Assembly (NCBI GenBank): GCA_016283985.1
Contig: JAEENZ010000167.1
Location: 1 to 27,804, forward strand
Direction: 5' to 3'
From: Bacteroidales bacterium
GTDB taxonomy: Bacteria > Bacteroidota > Bacteroidia > Bacteroidales > UBA932
DNA length: 27,804 nt
Position numbers and translations under genes: made by a program. Under the pieces are notes generated by a model that had not been told where the DNA came from, did not search any database, and was given only the letters and a program-made list of their open reading frames with translations. Below are positions 1 to 7,681 of the stretch, one piece after another. The first letter of the stretch is position 1. Every line of letters begins with the position of its first letter.

Positions 1-742
1 CGTCCTCATCCTTCGGTGCGAGGATGTCCCGGGTGATCTCCACGAGGTAGCTGTCGAGGTCGCCCTTGTTCCATTCGGCGAAGGTGGCGTGCATCTCCTC
101 GTTGGTCATGCCGAGGATGTCCTTCATTATCTGGTAGCACTCGCAGATGAGTTGGATGTCGCCGTACTCGATGCCGTTGTGCACCATCTTCACGAAGTGG
201 CCGGCACCGCCCTCGCCTACCCAGTCGCAGCAGGGAGAGCCGTCCGCGACCTTGGCGCAGATGCCCTGGAAGATGGGCTTGACGTGGGGCCAGGCAGCGG
301 GAGAGCCGCCGGGCATCATCGAGGGGCCCTTGAGGGCGCCTTCCTCGCCGCCGGAGACTCCGGTGCCGATGTAAAGCAGGCCCTTGCTCTCTACGTACGC
401 CGTGCGGCGTGCGGTATCCGGGAAGTGGGTGTTGCCGCCGTCGATGATGATGTCTCCAGGGCTGAGGATGGGGATGAGCTTCTCGATGAAATCATCCACC
501 GCCTGCCCAGCCTTCACCATGAGGAAAACCTTGCGGGGAGCCTTGAGCGAGCCCACGAAATCCTCGAGGGAATGGGCTCCGTAGATGTTCTTGCCCTTCC
601 CTCGGCCTTCCATGAACTTGTCCACCTTCTCGACCGTGCGGTTGAAAACGCTGACGCGGAAGCCCTTGCTTTCCATGTTCAGGACCAGGTTCTCGCCCAT
701 CACGGCAAGACCCACGAGACCGATATCCGATAATTCTTTCAT
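1..742 (-). CDS. gnd: 6-phosphogluconate dehydrogenase, decarboxylating (partial; 3' end beyond the window)
   Basis: Oxidative pentose-phosphate enzyme converting 6-phosphogluconate to ribulose 5-phosphate and CO2 with NAD(P)+. About 247 N-terminal codons are present; the family is usually 470-490 residues, so roughly half lies outside the left edge. Reading from the ATG at 742, a Rossmann motif GLAVMGEN (10-18) opens the protein. The substrate-binding SGGEEGA loop is at 130-136, and GHFVKMVHNG at 181-190 carries the expected catalytic Lys185 and Asn189. The start lies 11 bases after the stop of the second KDG-kinase gene, so the gene is probably cotranscribed with the uronate genes. That is an unusual partner, since Gnd is not on the KDG route. 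Identification is strong because motifs and order fit the family. Confidence 0.93.
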   Translation of the reverse strand, partial: MKELSDIGLVGLAVMGENLVLNMESKGFRVSVFNRTVEKVDKFMEGRGKGKNIYGAHSLEDFVGSLKAPRKVFLMVKAGQAVDDFIEKLIPILSPGDIIIDGGNTHFPDTARRTAYVESKGLLYIGTGVSGGEEGALKGPSMMPGGSPAAWPHVKPIFQGICAKVADGSPCCDWVGEGGAGHFVKMVHNGIEYGDIQLICECYQIMKDILGMTNEEMHATFAEWNKGDLDSYLVEITRDILAPKDED

Positions 743-753
743 TGTATGTCTGT

Positions 754-1827
754 TTATCTTTTTACTCTTGCATTGCCCTTCCAAACGCTCCAGACCTGCT
801 CTTCGTCGGCAGGCTGCGCGTAGTCGGTGAGGAAGGTTGTGGCCAGCGCGCCGGTGGCCCATCCGAACTGAATCCATTTCTCGCTCTCCCAGCCCTTGAG
901 GACGGAATAGAGCAGGCCTCCCACGAAGCCGTCACCGCCGCCGATGCGGTCCAGGACGTGGATTTCGCGGGGTTCGACCACGTGCCAGGTGTCGCCTTCG
1001 AGCATGATGGCGCCCCAGTTGTGGCTGTTGGTATTGTTGACCTGGCGCAGGGTGGTTGCAAACACCTGCGCGTTCGGATACTGCGCCTTCACGCGGCGAA
1101 TCATCTCCTTGAAACCGTCTATCTTGGCTGCGATGTCCTTGCCGCCGGCCTCGGGGCCTTCGATGCCCAGGCAGAGCTGGAAGTCCTCCTCGTTGCCTAT
1201 GAGGATGTCCGCCACCGAGCATATCTCGGAGAAGACTTCGTGGAGCTCCTGCTCACGGCCTGCCCAGAAGGATGCGCGGTAGTTGAGGTCGAAGCTGATG
1301 CGGCTGCCATAGCGCTTGGCAGCGCGTGCGATCTCCAGACAGAAACGGCTGGTTTCCGGACTGAGGGCCGCGATGAGGCCGGAGAGGTGCACTATCTGCA
1401 CGCCTTCCTGGCCGAAGATGCGTTCGAGGTCGAAATCTTTGACGTTAAGCAGCCTGCCTACCTCGCCTGCGCGGTCGTTCCAGACGCGTGGGCCGCGGGA
1501 CCCGTAACCGCTGTCGGCGATGTTGATCTGGTGACGGTATCCCCAGGGGCCTCCCTGAGGCACTTCCGGGCCTTCGAAATCCATCCCACGGGAGCGGAGA
1601 TTGGCCTTGATGAATGCGGCAAAGGGGCTGCCCTCAACGAATGTGGTCAGCACCTTCACGGGCATCCCGAGATAGGATGCGATACTGGCCACATTGGTCT
1701 CAGCGCTGGTGGCATAGAGATGCAGCACGTCGCTGCACTGCACCGGCTGTCCGTTCTCGGGGGTTACCCTGAGACCCATGCTGGTGGGAACCAGAAGGGC
1801 ATATTTACAGTTTTTCTTCAGTTCCAT
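754..1827 (-). CDS. PfkB-family sugar kinase, second KDG-kinase paralogue
   Basis: A 357-residue ribokinase/PfkB-type kinase, clearly paralogous to its upstream neighbour. Shared blocks are FDLNYR (about 179-184), GNEED (211-215), TTLR (258-261) and the anion-hole/catalytic motif DRIGGGDGF with Asp299. The substrate end differs. The GGGEANVA block of the neighbour is replaced by SAETNVAS (41-48), and the IYDR motif aligns with VWNDR (115-119), so a Tyr that usually contacts KDG is lost. It begins 6 bases after the stop of the first kinase and ends 11 bases before gnd. Phosphorylation of KDG or a related 2-keto or aldonic acid is likely; the exact substrate is uncertain. A tandem duplication followed by specialisation is the simplest reading. 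Confidence 0.8.
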   Translation of the reverse strand: MELKKNCKYALLVPTSMGLRVTPENGQPVQCSDVLHLYATSAETNVASIASYLGMPVKVLTTFVEGSPFAAFIKANLRSRGMDFEGPEVPQGGPWGYRHQINIADSGYGSRGPRVWNDRAGEVGRLLNVKDFDLERIFGQEGVQIVHLSGLIAALSPETSRFCLEIARAAKRYGSRISFDLNYRASFWAGREQELHEVFSEICSVADILIGNEEDFQLCLGIEGPEAGGKDIAAKIDGFKEMIRRVKAQYPNAQVFATTLRQVNNTNSHNWGAIMLEGDTWHVVEPREIHVLDRIGGGDGFVGGLLYSVLKGWESEKWIQFGWATGALATTFLTDYAQPADEEQVWSVWKGNARVKR

Positions 1828-1833
1828 ATTCGC

Positions 1834-2871
1834 TTATCTTGAAACTCTTCCGGATCCGTCGCCCTTCATCAGGTTCTCCACCTCGGCGACGGTGACGAGG
1901 TTGAAGTCTCCGAAAATAGTATGCTTGAGGCAGGAGGCCGCGACTGCGAAGTTCAGGGCCTTCTGGTCGTCATTATAGGTGAGGAGGCCGTAGATGAGCC
2001 CGCCCATGAAGGAATCTCCGCCGCCCACGCGGTCCACGATGTGGGTGATGTCGTAGCGGGGGGATTCGTAGAGGGTGCTGCCGTTCCACAGCACTCCGCC
2101 CCAGGTATTGTGGTTGGCGTTGATGCTTCCGCGAAGCGTGATGATAACCTTCTTCGCGCGGGGGAAGCGCGCCATGAGCTGCTCACCTACGCTCTGGAAG
2201 CGGGCCTGGTCGATGGTGCCACCGGTTGCGGCCGCGTCGAAGCCTTCCGGCTTGATGCCGAACACCTTCTCGGCATCTTCTTCGTTGCCGAGGATTATAT
2301 CGGAGCATGCGACCAGTTCGGGCATAACCTCGCCGGCCTTCTTGCCGTATTTCCAAAGATTCTTGCGGTAGTTCAAGTCGCAGGAGACGGTGACGCCCAG
2401 GCGGTTTGCAGCCTTGCAGGCCTCCAGGCACACGTCTGCGGCACCCTGGCTGATGGCAGGGGTGATGCCAGTCCAGTGGAACCAGTCGGCACTCTCGAAT
2501 ACCTTGTCCCAGTCAATCATTCCGGGTTCAATCTCTGAGATGGCGGAATGGGCGCGGTCGTAAATGACCTTGCTGGGGCGCGCCACAGCGCCGGTCTCGA
2601 GGAAATAGATCCCGAGACGCTCGCCGCCGGTGACGCTGTATTTGGTGCCGACCCCATACTTGCGGAGTGTGGCGATGCACGCACGTGCGATGTCGTTGTC
2701 GGGAAAACGGCTGACGAATTCAACGTCGAAGCCATAGTTGGCGAGAGAAACGGCGACATTGGCCTCGCCGCCGCCGAAATTGACGTTCAGGGAATCGGCC
2801 TGGCCGAAGCGCAGATAGCCCGGAGTTGAGAGCCGGAGCATTATCTCGCCGAAAGTGATGATCTTTGGCAT
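1834..2871 (-). CDS. kdgK: 2-dehydro-3-deoxygluconokinase (KDG kinase)
   Basis: A 345-residue PfkB-family kinase that would phosphorylate 2-keto-3-deoxygluconate (KDG) to KDPG, the step after KduD. It opens with ITFGEIMLRL and then NFGGGEANVAVSLA (31-44), the substrate-lid region of KDG kinases. Other motifs are IYDR (103-106), DLNYR (165-169), GNEED (195-199) and DRVGGGDSFMGG with catalytic Asp286. These match canonical bacterial KDG kinases. The ATG at 2871 is 4 bases after the uxaC stop, and the next kinase starts 6 bases after its end. No KDPG aldolase gene follows in this window, although kdgA commonly accompanies kdgK in Bacteroidales. Confidence 0.9.
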   Translation of the reverse strand: MPKIITFGEIMLRLSTPGYLRFGQADSLNVNFGGGEANVAVSLANYGFDVEFVSRFPDNDIARACIATLRKYGVGTKYSVTGGERLGIYFLETGAVARPSKVIYDRAHSAISEIEPGMIDWDKVFESADWFHWTGITPAISQGAADVCLEACKAANRLGVTVSCDLNYRKNLWKYGKKAGEVMPELVACSDIILGNEEDAEKVFGIKPEGFDAAATGGTIDQARFQSVGEQLMARFPRAKKVIITLRGSINANHNTWGGVLWNGSTLYESPRYDITHIVDRVGGGDSFMGGLIYGLLTYNDDQKALNFAVAASCLKHTIFGDFNLVTVAEVENLMKGDGSGRVSR

Positions 2872-2875
2872 AGTA

Positions 2876-4294
2876 CTAAAAACCGAAGTAACGGTCTGCG
2901 TTGTTATAAGAAATGTCTTCTACCATCTGTCCGATGAAATCCATTTCGGATACGGGCAGGCGGCCTTCCTCTATATCCTTGCCGAGCACGTCGCAGAGTA
3001 TGCGGCGGAAGTACTCGTGGCGGGGATAGCTGATGAACGAGCGGCTGTCCGTGAGCATGCCCACGAAGCGGCTCAGGAGCCCCAGAGCGCTAAGGGCGTT
3101 CAGCTGCTTGCGCATGCCGTCTTCCTGATCCAGGAACCACCAGCCGGAGCCGAACTGCATCTTGCCGGGGAACGAGCCGTCGTTGAAGGTGTAGGCCATG
3201 ACCGTCATCACCTCGTTGTCCTTGGGATTGAGGCAGTAGAGAATGGTCTTGGCGAGCTTGCCTTCGTACTCGAGACGGTCGAAGAACCTGTGGCCGGCGG
3301 CCGCGGTAGGCAGGTCGTGTATGGCATCGAAGCCCGTGTCGGGACCTACCAGGTTGAACATCTTCGAATTGTTGTTGCGGATGGCCCCCACGTGGAACTG
3401 CTGTGCCCATCCTGCCTCGGCGTCCATGACAGCCATGTCGTGCAGGAACGCGCTGCGGAACTTCAGGAGTTCGCCCTCCGAGGGGCGCTTGCCGAGGAGG
3501 ACCATCTTGAAGATGGCCTCGATCTCGATTTCCCTGTAGTCGGCGGCGTAGAAGGTCTCCAGGCCGTGGTCGGAGAGTTTGCAACCGTTGGCGGCAAAGA
3601 AATCGTGACGTTTCTTCAGGGCCTCCATGAGGTCGGCATAGGAGTCAATTTCCTTATCCGCGGCCTCTCCGAGCTTCTTCAGGTATTCCTTGTAGGACTT
3701 GGGATCCTCGATTGCCATTGCCTTGTCCGGCCTCCACGCGGGCAGAACCTTGGTGCCGAAAGGATGCTCGGCTATCATCCTGTGCCAGCGGAGGTCGTCG
3801 GCTGGATCATCGGTGGTGCACACTACCTTCACTCCGAACTTGCGGATGAGGGCCTGGCCGCGGAATTCCTCCGTAGCGAGCATGGCGTTGCACTCCTCAT
3901 ATATCTCGCGGGCGGTCTTGGGGCTCAGCACCTTGTCGATGCCGAATACGCGGCTGAGCTCGAGATGGGTCCAGTGGTAAAGGGGATTCCTCATGAGGTA
4001 AGGGACGGTTTCCGCCCACTTCTCGAAGGTCTCCCAGGAGGATTTGGTACCTCCGGTGAGATACTCCTCGCTCACGCCGTTTCCGCGCATCGCGCGCCAT
4101 TTGTAATGGTCGCCGTAGTGGCCGTCCACCAGCCAGAGCTGGGTGATGTCCCGGAACTGGATGTTTTCGGCTATCTGCTGCGGCACGAGGTGGCAGTGAT
4201 AATCGATTATAGGCATGCCTTCGGCGTGCCCGTGATAGAGCTCCCGGGCAGCATCCGTCCGGAGCATAAAATCTTTGTTGATGAATGCTTTCAT
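2876..4294 (-). CDS. uxaC: Glucuronate (uronate) isomerase
   Basis: Cytoplasmic amidohydrolase-fold isomerase converting D-glucuronate to D-fructuronate and D-galacturonate to D-tagaturonate. From the ATG at 4294 the protein has 472 residues, the normal length for UxaC. It begins MKAFINKDFMLRTD and carries the metal-binding DYHCHL motif (31-36). Further family blocks are TTDDPADDL, FHVGAIRNNN and SFISYPRHEYFRR near the C-terminus. A longer reading frame exists upstream, but it would overlap the preceding DUF4861 gene, which ends at 4300; the ATG at 4294 leaves a 5-base gap. In this locus it would process saturated uronic acids released alongside the unsaturated ends. Its usual partners (UxuA/UxuB or UxaA/UxaB) are not in the window. 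Confidence 0.93.
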   Translation of the reverse strand: MKAFINKDFMLRTDAARELYHGHAEGMPIIDYHCHLVPQQIAENIQFRDITQLWLVDGHYGDHYKWRAMRGNGVSEEYLTGGTKSSWETFEKWAETVPYLMRNPLYHWTHLELSRVFGIDKVLSPKTAREIYEECNAMLATEEFRGQALIRKFGVKVVCTTDDPADDLRWHRMIAEHPFGTKVLPAWRPDKAMAIEDPKSYKEYLKKLGEAADKEIDSYADLMEALKKRHDFFAANGCKLSDHGLETFYAADYREIEIEAIFKMVLLGKRPSEGELLKFRSAFLHDMAVMDAEAGWAQQFHVGAIRNNNSKMFNLVGPDTGFDAIHDLPTAAAGHRFFDRLEYEGKLAKTILYCLNPKDNEVMTVMAYTFNDGSFPGKMQFGSGWWFLDQEDGMRKQLNALSALGLLSRFVGMLTDSRSFISYPRHEYFRRILCDVLGKDIEEGRLPVSEMDFIGQMVEDISYNNADRYFGF

Positions 4295-4299
4295 ATTAT

Positions 4300-5157
4300 T
4301 CAGAAAGATGACGCCAGCTCGAACCACTGGTTGAATCCTATGATTTCCCCTTTGCTCCAGCATGAGCCGAACCAATACTCGAGGGGCTCTCCGGATGCGA
4401 CCTTCTTCAGACAGACTCCGTGCCTGTCGCCGTCCACGATGGTGACGGAATCGGCCCCCGGCATGATGACGGCGACGCCTATCATGCCATCTTCGGGCTC
4501 GACGCTCTGGTCGGAGGCCTGCTCCCAGACAGCATAGTAATCCTCGCCGAAGGCTTCAGCTTCGATGGTATTCTGCTCGGGATGACGGAAGATGCCGGCG
4601 GCGATGGTTAGGGAATCTTTGTCAAAGCAATAGACATCCTCGACCTTGCAGAAATAACTGTCTGCATAAACGGTGACGGTCTTGTAGAGACTGACCTTGG
4701 TTTCGCCTGCCTGCCACTCTGGATAGTGCAGCACGAATGAGATTTCGGCTGGAGATTCGTGCAGGATCTCGCTGGTGCGCCAGTTTGTGGCCGGATAGCA
4801 TAGTTTCCCGTCGACGAAAGGCACGGAGCCACCTCCGCCGAGGCTGACTGCCACTTTATAACAGTCCTTGCCGCCATGGTCCTGGTGATAGTAGTTTCCG
4901 TTGCCGGGCTTGGTTGCCTCGGCGTACCAGTCGTTGGCGACCAGAGCCCCGGGCAGTTTAACCCAGATGTCGATTCCGGGAGATGTGGGATTGCCTTCCA
5001 GGGCCTTGCCGTAGAAGCGGCCGGCGATAAGGTTGTTCTCGAAAACGAAATCATCCGCGCGTTCGGGCACGGAACGCGCCATCACTTTCTGCTCCTGCGG
5101 TTTCGGGGCGCAGGCGGCCAGCATAAGCACGCTTGCTATCAGGATTAATTTCTTCAT
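4300..5157 (-). CDS. DUF4861-family lipoprotein
   Basis: A 285-residue protein starting at the ATG at 5157, with a lipoprotein signal peptide (MKKLILIASVLMLAAC, lipidated Cys16). It is therefore predicted to sit in the periplasm or outer membrane. The body (VFENNLIAGRFYGKALEG near the start, SPGIDIWVKLPG, KTVTVYADSYF, YWFGSCWSKG near the end) resembles the DUF4861 family, which has no settled function but often occurs in Bacteroidetes uronate or pectin loci. The beta-rich, Trp/Tyr-rich sequence suggests a carbohydrate-acting or carbohydrate-binding fold. It lies between kduI (1-base gap) and uxaC (5-base gap), so it is in the operon. A longer frame upstream overlaps kduI and is rejected in favour of the signal-peptide start. 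Function unknown; the family assignment is moderately sure. Confidence 0.75.
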   Translation of the reverse strand: MKKLILIASVLMLAACAPKPQEQKVMARSVPERADDFVFENNLIAGRFYGKALEGNPTSPGIDIWVKLPGALVANDWYAEATKPGNGNYYHQDHGGKDCYKVAVSLGGGGSVPFVDGKLCYPATNWRTSEILHESPAEISFVLHYPEWQAGETKVSLYKTVTVYADSYFCKVEDVYCFDKDSLTIAAGIFRHPEQNTIEAEAFGEDYYAVWEQASDQSVEPEDGMIGVAVIMPGADSVTIVDGDRHGVCLKKVASGEPLEYWFGSCWSKGEIIGFNQWFELASSF

Positions 5158-5158
5158 C

Positions 5159-6001
5159 TTATTTGAGATCTTCGGTCTTGCACCAGTCCATGTCGTTGTA
5201 ATCGTCATTTTCGCCGCACATCCCCCAGATGAATGTGTAGTTGCGGGTGGCGCAGGCGGAATGTATGCTCCACTGGGGCGAAATCACCGCCTCTTCATTG
5301 TGCATCCAGATGTGGCGAGTCTCCTGAGGCTCGCCCATGAAGTGGCACACCGCGGCGCCGTCCGGCACCTCGAAGTAGAAGTAAACCTCCATGCGGCGGT
5401 CATGGGTATGGGCAGGCATGGTGTTCCAGGTGCTGCCCGGAGCAAGTTCGGTCATTCCCATCTGCAGTTGGCAGCAAGGCACCACTTCCTTGACCAGCAG
5501 GCGGTTGATGGTGCGCTCGTTGCTCTCCTCGAGGCTCCCCAAATGCATTACCACCGCATCCTTCTTGCTCACCTTCTTCACGCCTGTCTCGCGGTGTGCG
5601 GTGGCGGAGCAGAAGTAGAAGTGCGCGGGCTTGTCGGCGCTGTCGCTCTTGAAGGTGACGTGGCGATCGCCGCGGCCGACATAGATGGCTTCCTTGTACT
5701 CCAGATGGTATTCATCTTCCCCCACCTGCACGGTGCCTGGGCCGCCCACGTTGATGATGCCGAGCTCGCGGCGCTGGGTGAAGAAATCGGCGCGGAGGAT
5801 GTCCGGAGCGCTCAGCAGGAGGTCCTCCTTCACGGGAACGGCTCCTCCGGCGATGATGCGGTCGAACATGGAGTAGACCATATTGATTTCATCCGCCACC
5901 ATCAGGTTCTGCACCAGGTACTCCTTCCTGATGCGTTCGGTGTCGTAGTGCTTGGCATCCACGTTGCTCGATGCCTGGCGTACTGTGCAATTAAGTTTCA
6001 T
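5159..6001 (-). CDS. kduI: 5-dehydro-4-deoxy-D-glucuronate isomerase (5-keto-4-deoxyuronate isomerase)
   Basis: Cupin-fold zinc isomerase that converts 5-keto-4-deoxyuronate, the spontaneous ring-opened form of the unsaturated uronic acid, to 2,5-diketo-3-deoxygluconate. The ATG at 6001 gives 280 residues, the usual length. The metal site is visible: HTHDRRMEVYFYF with His198, His200 and Glu205, and WSIH with His247. It starts 1 base after the kduD stop, a tight KduD-KduI pair. Its presence places lyase products on the pectin/GAG-type route rather than the DEH-reductase route used for alginate. Confidence 0.95.
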   Translation of the reverse strand: MKLNCTVRQASSNVDAKHYDTERIRKEYLVQNLMVADEINMVYSMFDRIIAGGAVPVKEDLLLSAPDILRADFFTQRRELGIINVGGPGTVQVGEDEYHLEYKEAIYVGRGDRHVTFKSDSADKPAHFYFCSATAHRETGVKKVSKKDAVVMHLGSLEESNERTINRLLVKEVVPCCQLQMGMTELAPGSTWNTMPAHTHDRRMEVYFYFEVPDGAAVCHFMGEPQETRHIWMHNEEAVISPQWSIHSACATRNYTFIWGMCGENDDYNDMDWCKTEDLK

Positions 6002-6002
6002 G

Positions 6003-6806
6003 CTATTTGGGTTGTTTTCCGATATAAGCGAGGATGCCGCCATCTACATATAGTATATGTCCGTTCACCGCGTCGGACGCGTGCGAGGCGAGGAAGACCG
6101 CCGGGCCTCCAAGTTCATCAGGTTCGAGCCAGCGGCCTGCCGGGGTCTTGGCGCAGATGAAAGAGTCGAAAGGATGGCGGCTGCCGTCGGGCTGGCGTTC
6201 GCGCAGGGGTGCTGTCTGGGGCGTTGCGATGTAGCCGGGGCCGATGCCGTTGCACTGGATGTTGTATTCTCCGTATTCCGAGCAGATGTTGCGTGTGAGC
6301 ATCTTCAGGCCTCCCTTAGCCGCCGCATATGCGGATACTGTCTCGCGTCCGAGTTCGCTCATCATCGAGCAGATGTTGATGATCTTCCCCTCGCGGCGCT
6401 CCATCATCTCCGGAAGGACGGCGCTGGAAACGATGTAGGGAGCCACCAGATCTACATCGATAACCTGTTGGAACTCAGCGCGTTTCATCTCGTGCATAGG
6501 GATGCGCTTGATGATGCCGGCGTTGTTTACCAGGATGTCGATCTGACCGACTTCCCTGTGGATGGTTTCAACGAGTGCCTTGACATCGTCTTCCTTGGTG
6601 ACATCGCAGACATAACCGTGCACGTTGTCGATGCCCGCCTCCTTGTAATTGTCCAGGGCCTTCTCCATGGACGCTTGATTGGAAGTGTTGAAGATTATGT
6701 TCTTCACGCCGGCTTCCACAAATGCTTTGGCAATGGCGAACCCTATGCCGTATGCAGCGCCGGTAACCCAGGCATTCTTGCCTTCGAGGGAAAAGATATT
6801 GGCCAT
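6003..6806 (-). CDS. kduD: 2-dehydro-3-deoxy-D-gluconate 5-dehydrogenase (KduD), SDR family
   Basis: Short-chain dehydrogenase/reductase of 267 residues that would reduce 2,5-diketo-3-deoxygluconate to KDG with NAD(P)H. The cofactor motif is TGAAYGIG (15-22), followed by the NNAG motif at 94-97. The catalytic set is Ser147, Tyr160 and Lys164 (SAYAAAK). The C-terminal block ILYVDGGILAYIG is typical of KduD. The ATG at 6806 is preceded by an AT-rich leader with a -7 box (6837-6844), so this may be the first gene of a separately controllable catabolic unit as well as part of the longer operon. Confidence 0.93.
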   Translation of the reverse strand: MANIFSLEGKNAWVTGAAYGIGFAIAKAFVEAGVKNIIFNTSNQASMEKALDNYKEAGIDNVHGYVCDVTKEDDVKALVETIHREVGQIDILVNNAGIIKRIPMHEMKRAEFQQVIDVDLVAPYIVSSAVLPEMMERREGKIINICSMMSELGRETVSAYAAAKGGLKMLTRNICSEYGEYNIQCNGIGPGYIATPQTAPLRERQPDGSRHPFDSFICAKTPAGRWLEPDELGGPAVFLASHASDAVNGHILYVDGGILAYIGKQPK

Positions 6807-6836
6807 ACTCTAAAAAGATTAATAATGTAATTTTTA

Positions 6837-6844
6837 CAAAGTTA
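6837..6844 (-). promoter_or_regulatory. Candidate Bacteroidetes -7 box upstream of kduD
   Basis: On the minus strand this reads TAACTTTG, a perfect match to the Bacteroidetes -7 consensus TAnnTTTG. It lies 30 bases upstream of the kduD start, within the 50-base gap after DUF1961. I see no TTTG at the expected 19-21 base spacing for the -33 element, so the promoter is weak, activator-dependent or fortuitous. Confidence 0.45.
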
Positions 6845-6856
6845 AAAAAAACGGGA

Positions 6857-7642
6857 CTACTTTAAATTATAAACAACAAAATTCTCATATCTGGAATTCC
6901 TCGTATACATTTGTCTTAACCCAATGCGTCCATAATCTACTTCAGGAAAACCAGAAGCATCAAAATAGAACAACTCATCCCTTCCATCACCTTCAACATT
7001 CATATAAAGGTCAGTCCCATATTTAATAATACGAATATGGTATTTTATTCCCACCTCGAATAAACCGACATTGATATACTCTTCCTTCATTTCGGTCCCC
7101 TTTAGTCCATTCTTTAAATCCGGCATATACCTTCTGGCTCTGATATAATCAAATTTACCCTCAGAAGGAACAGGTGTTACCGCATAACTCAAATGATAAA
7201 GATTCATATTATCAAAATATGTGCTCATTTTAGGCTTCTTCCTCAAACAATTCCATTTAATAATATCTCTGGCATAGCGCCCGGCGCCACTTCCTGTCGC
7301 TTGTATATAAATGATATTGACAAAATGATATTTAGAACTGTCCAATCTCACAAAGTCATATTCTATCATAAGATTTCCACCAAACTCTTTTTTTGTCCAT
7401 AAAACAGCGTGATCCTCATCATTATATGCTTCGGTACCTGCATACATCTCCAAGCCACCGTTTTTTAGTACCACTTTTGCCCTTTTACCATCTAAATGCC
7501 ACTTATCTTGCCAGTCAGAATTAAAATCATCATAGAAAGCAACTCCAATGATACGATTTGCCAACGACCTAAACTCCATCCTTTTAGATGTATTTCCCAA
7601 AAAAACAAATAAAGGGAGCAACAATACCACAATCAATTTCAT
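6857..7642 (-). CDS. DUF1961-family protein (YesU-like, concanavalin-type fold), AT-rich
   Basis: A 261-residue protein with a hydrophobic N-terminus (MKLIVVLLLPLFVFLG), probably a signal peptide for export; there is no lipobox Cys. The body, with YDDFNSDWQDKWHLDGKRAKV, KNGGLEMYAG, DEDHAVLWTKKEF, HFVNIIYIQATGSG and YGRIGLRQMYTRNSRYENF, resembles DUF1961, the family of Bacillus YesU from a rhamnogalacturonan locus. A jelly-roll, galectin-like glycan-binding or -cleaving role is plausible but unproven. Base composition stands out: only 17 of the 60 bases at 7201-7260 are G or C, against 35 of 60 at 5641-5700 in kduI. That suggests recent transfer. It follows the esterase gene by 39 bases, a gap holding one copy of a 19-base repeat. 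Confidence 0.7.
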   Translation of the reverse strand: MKLIVVLLLPLFVFLGNTSKRMEFRSLANRIIGVAFYDDFNSDWQDKWHLDGKRAKVVLKNGGLEMYAGTEAYNDEDHAVLWTKKEFGGNLMIEYDFVRLDSSKYHFVNIIYIQATGSGAGRYARDIIKWNCLRKKPKMSTYFDNMNLYHLSYAVTPVPSEGKFDYIRARRYMPDLKNGLKGTEMKEEYINVGLFEVGIKYHIRIIKYGTDLYMNVEGDGRDELFYFDASGFPEVDYGRIGLRQMYTRNSRYENFVVYNLK

Positions 7643-7661
7643 AATACATGCATTGATATTA

Positions 7662-7680
7662 TTTCAATAACCGGGAATCT
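7662..7680. repeat. 19-base direct repeat, copy 1 (upstream of DUF1961)
   Basis: The 19 bases are identical to 9062-9080 and the copies are exactly 1400 bases apart, one at each end of the esterase gene. This copy lies just upstream of the DUF1961 start. It holds only one arm of the hairpin seen at the second copy. Confidence 0.85.
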
Positions 7681-7681
7681 T

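Noticed and set aside
742..1842. Plus-strand ORF of 366 codons opposite the second KDG kinase
   Set aside because: The minus-strand frame encodes a clear PfkB kinase with all motifs; the plus frame is its complement.
2855..4537. Long plus-strand ORF of 560 codons opposite uxaC
   Set aside because: Shadow of uxaC and its flanks. The antisense translation shows no family motifs and is rich in residues expected from complementing a GC-rich gene.
5033..6160. Plus-strand ORF of 375 codons opposite kduI
   Set aside because: Shadow frame. KduI on the minus strand is complete with its metal ligands and the operon spacing is tight.
6820..6836. AATAAT-like sequence upstream of kduD resembling the candidate HTCS operator
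   Set aside because: The match needs a gap and covers one half-site only, in AT-rich DNA; not better than chance.
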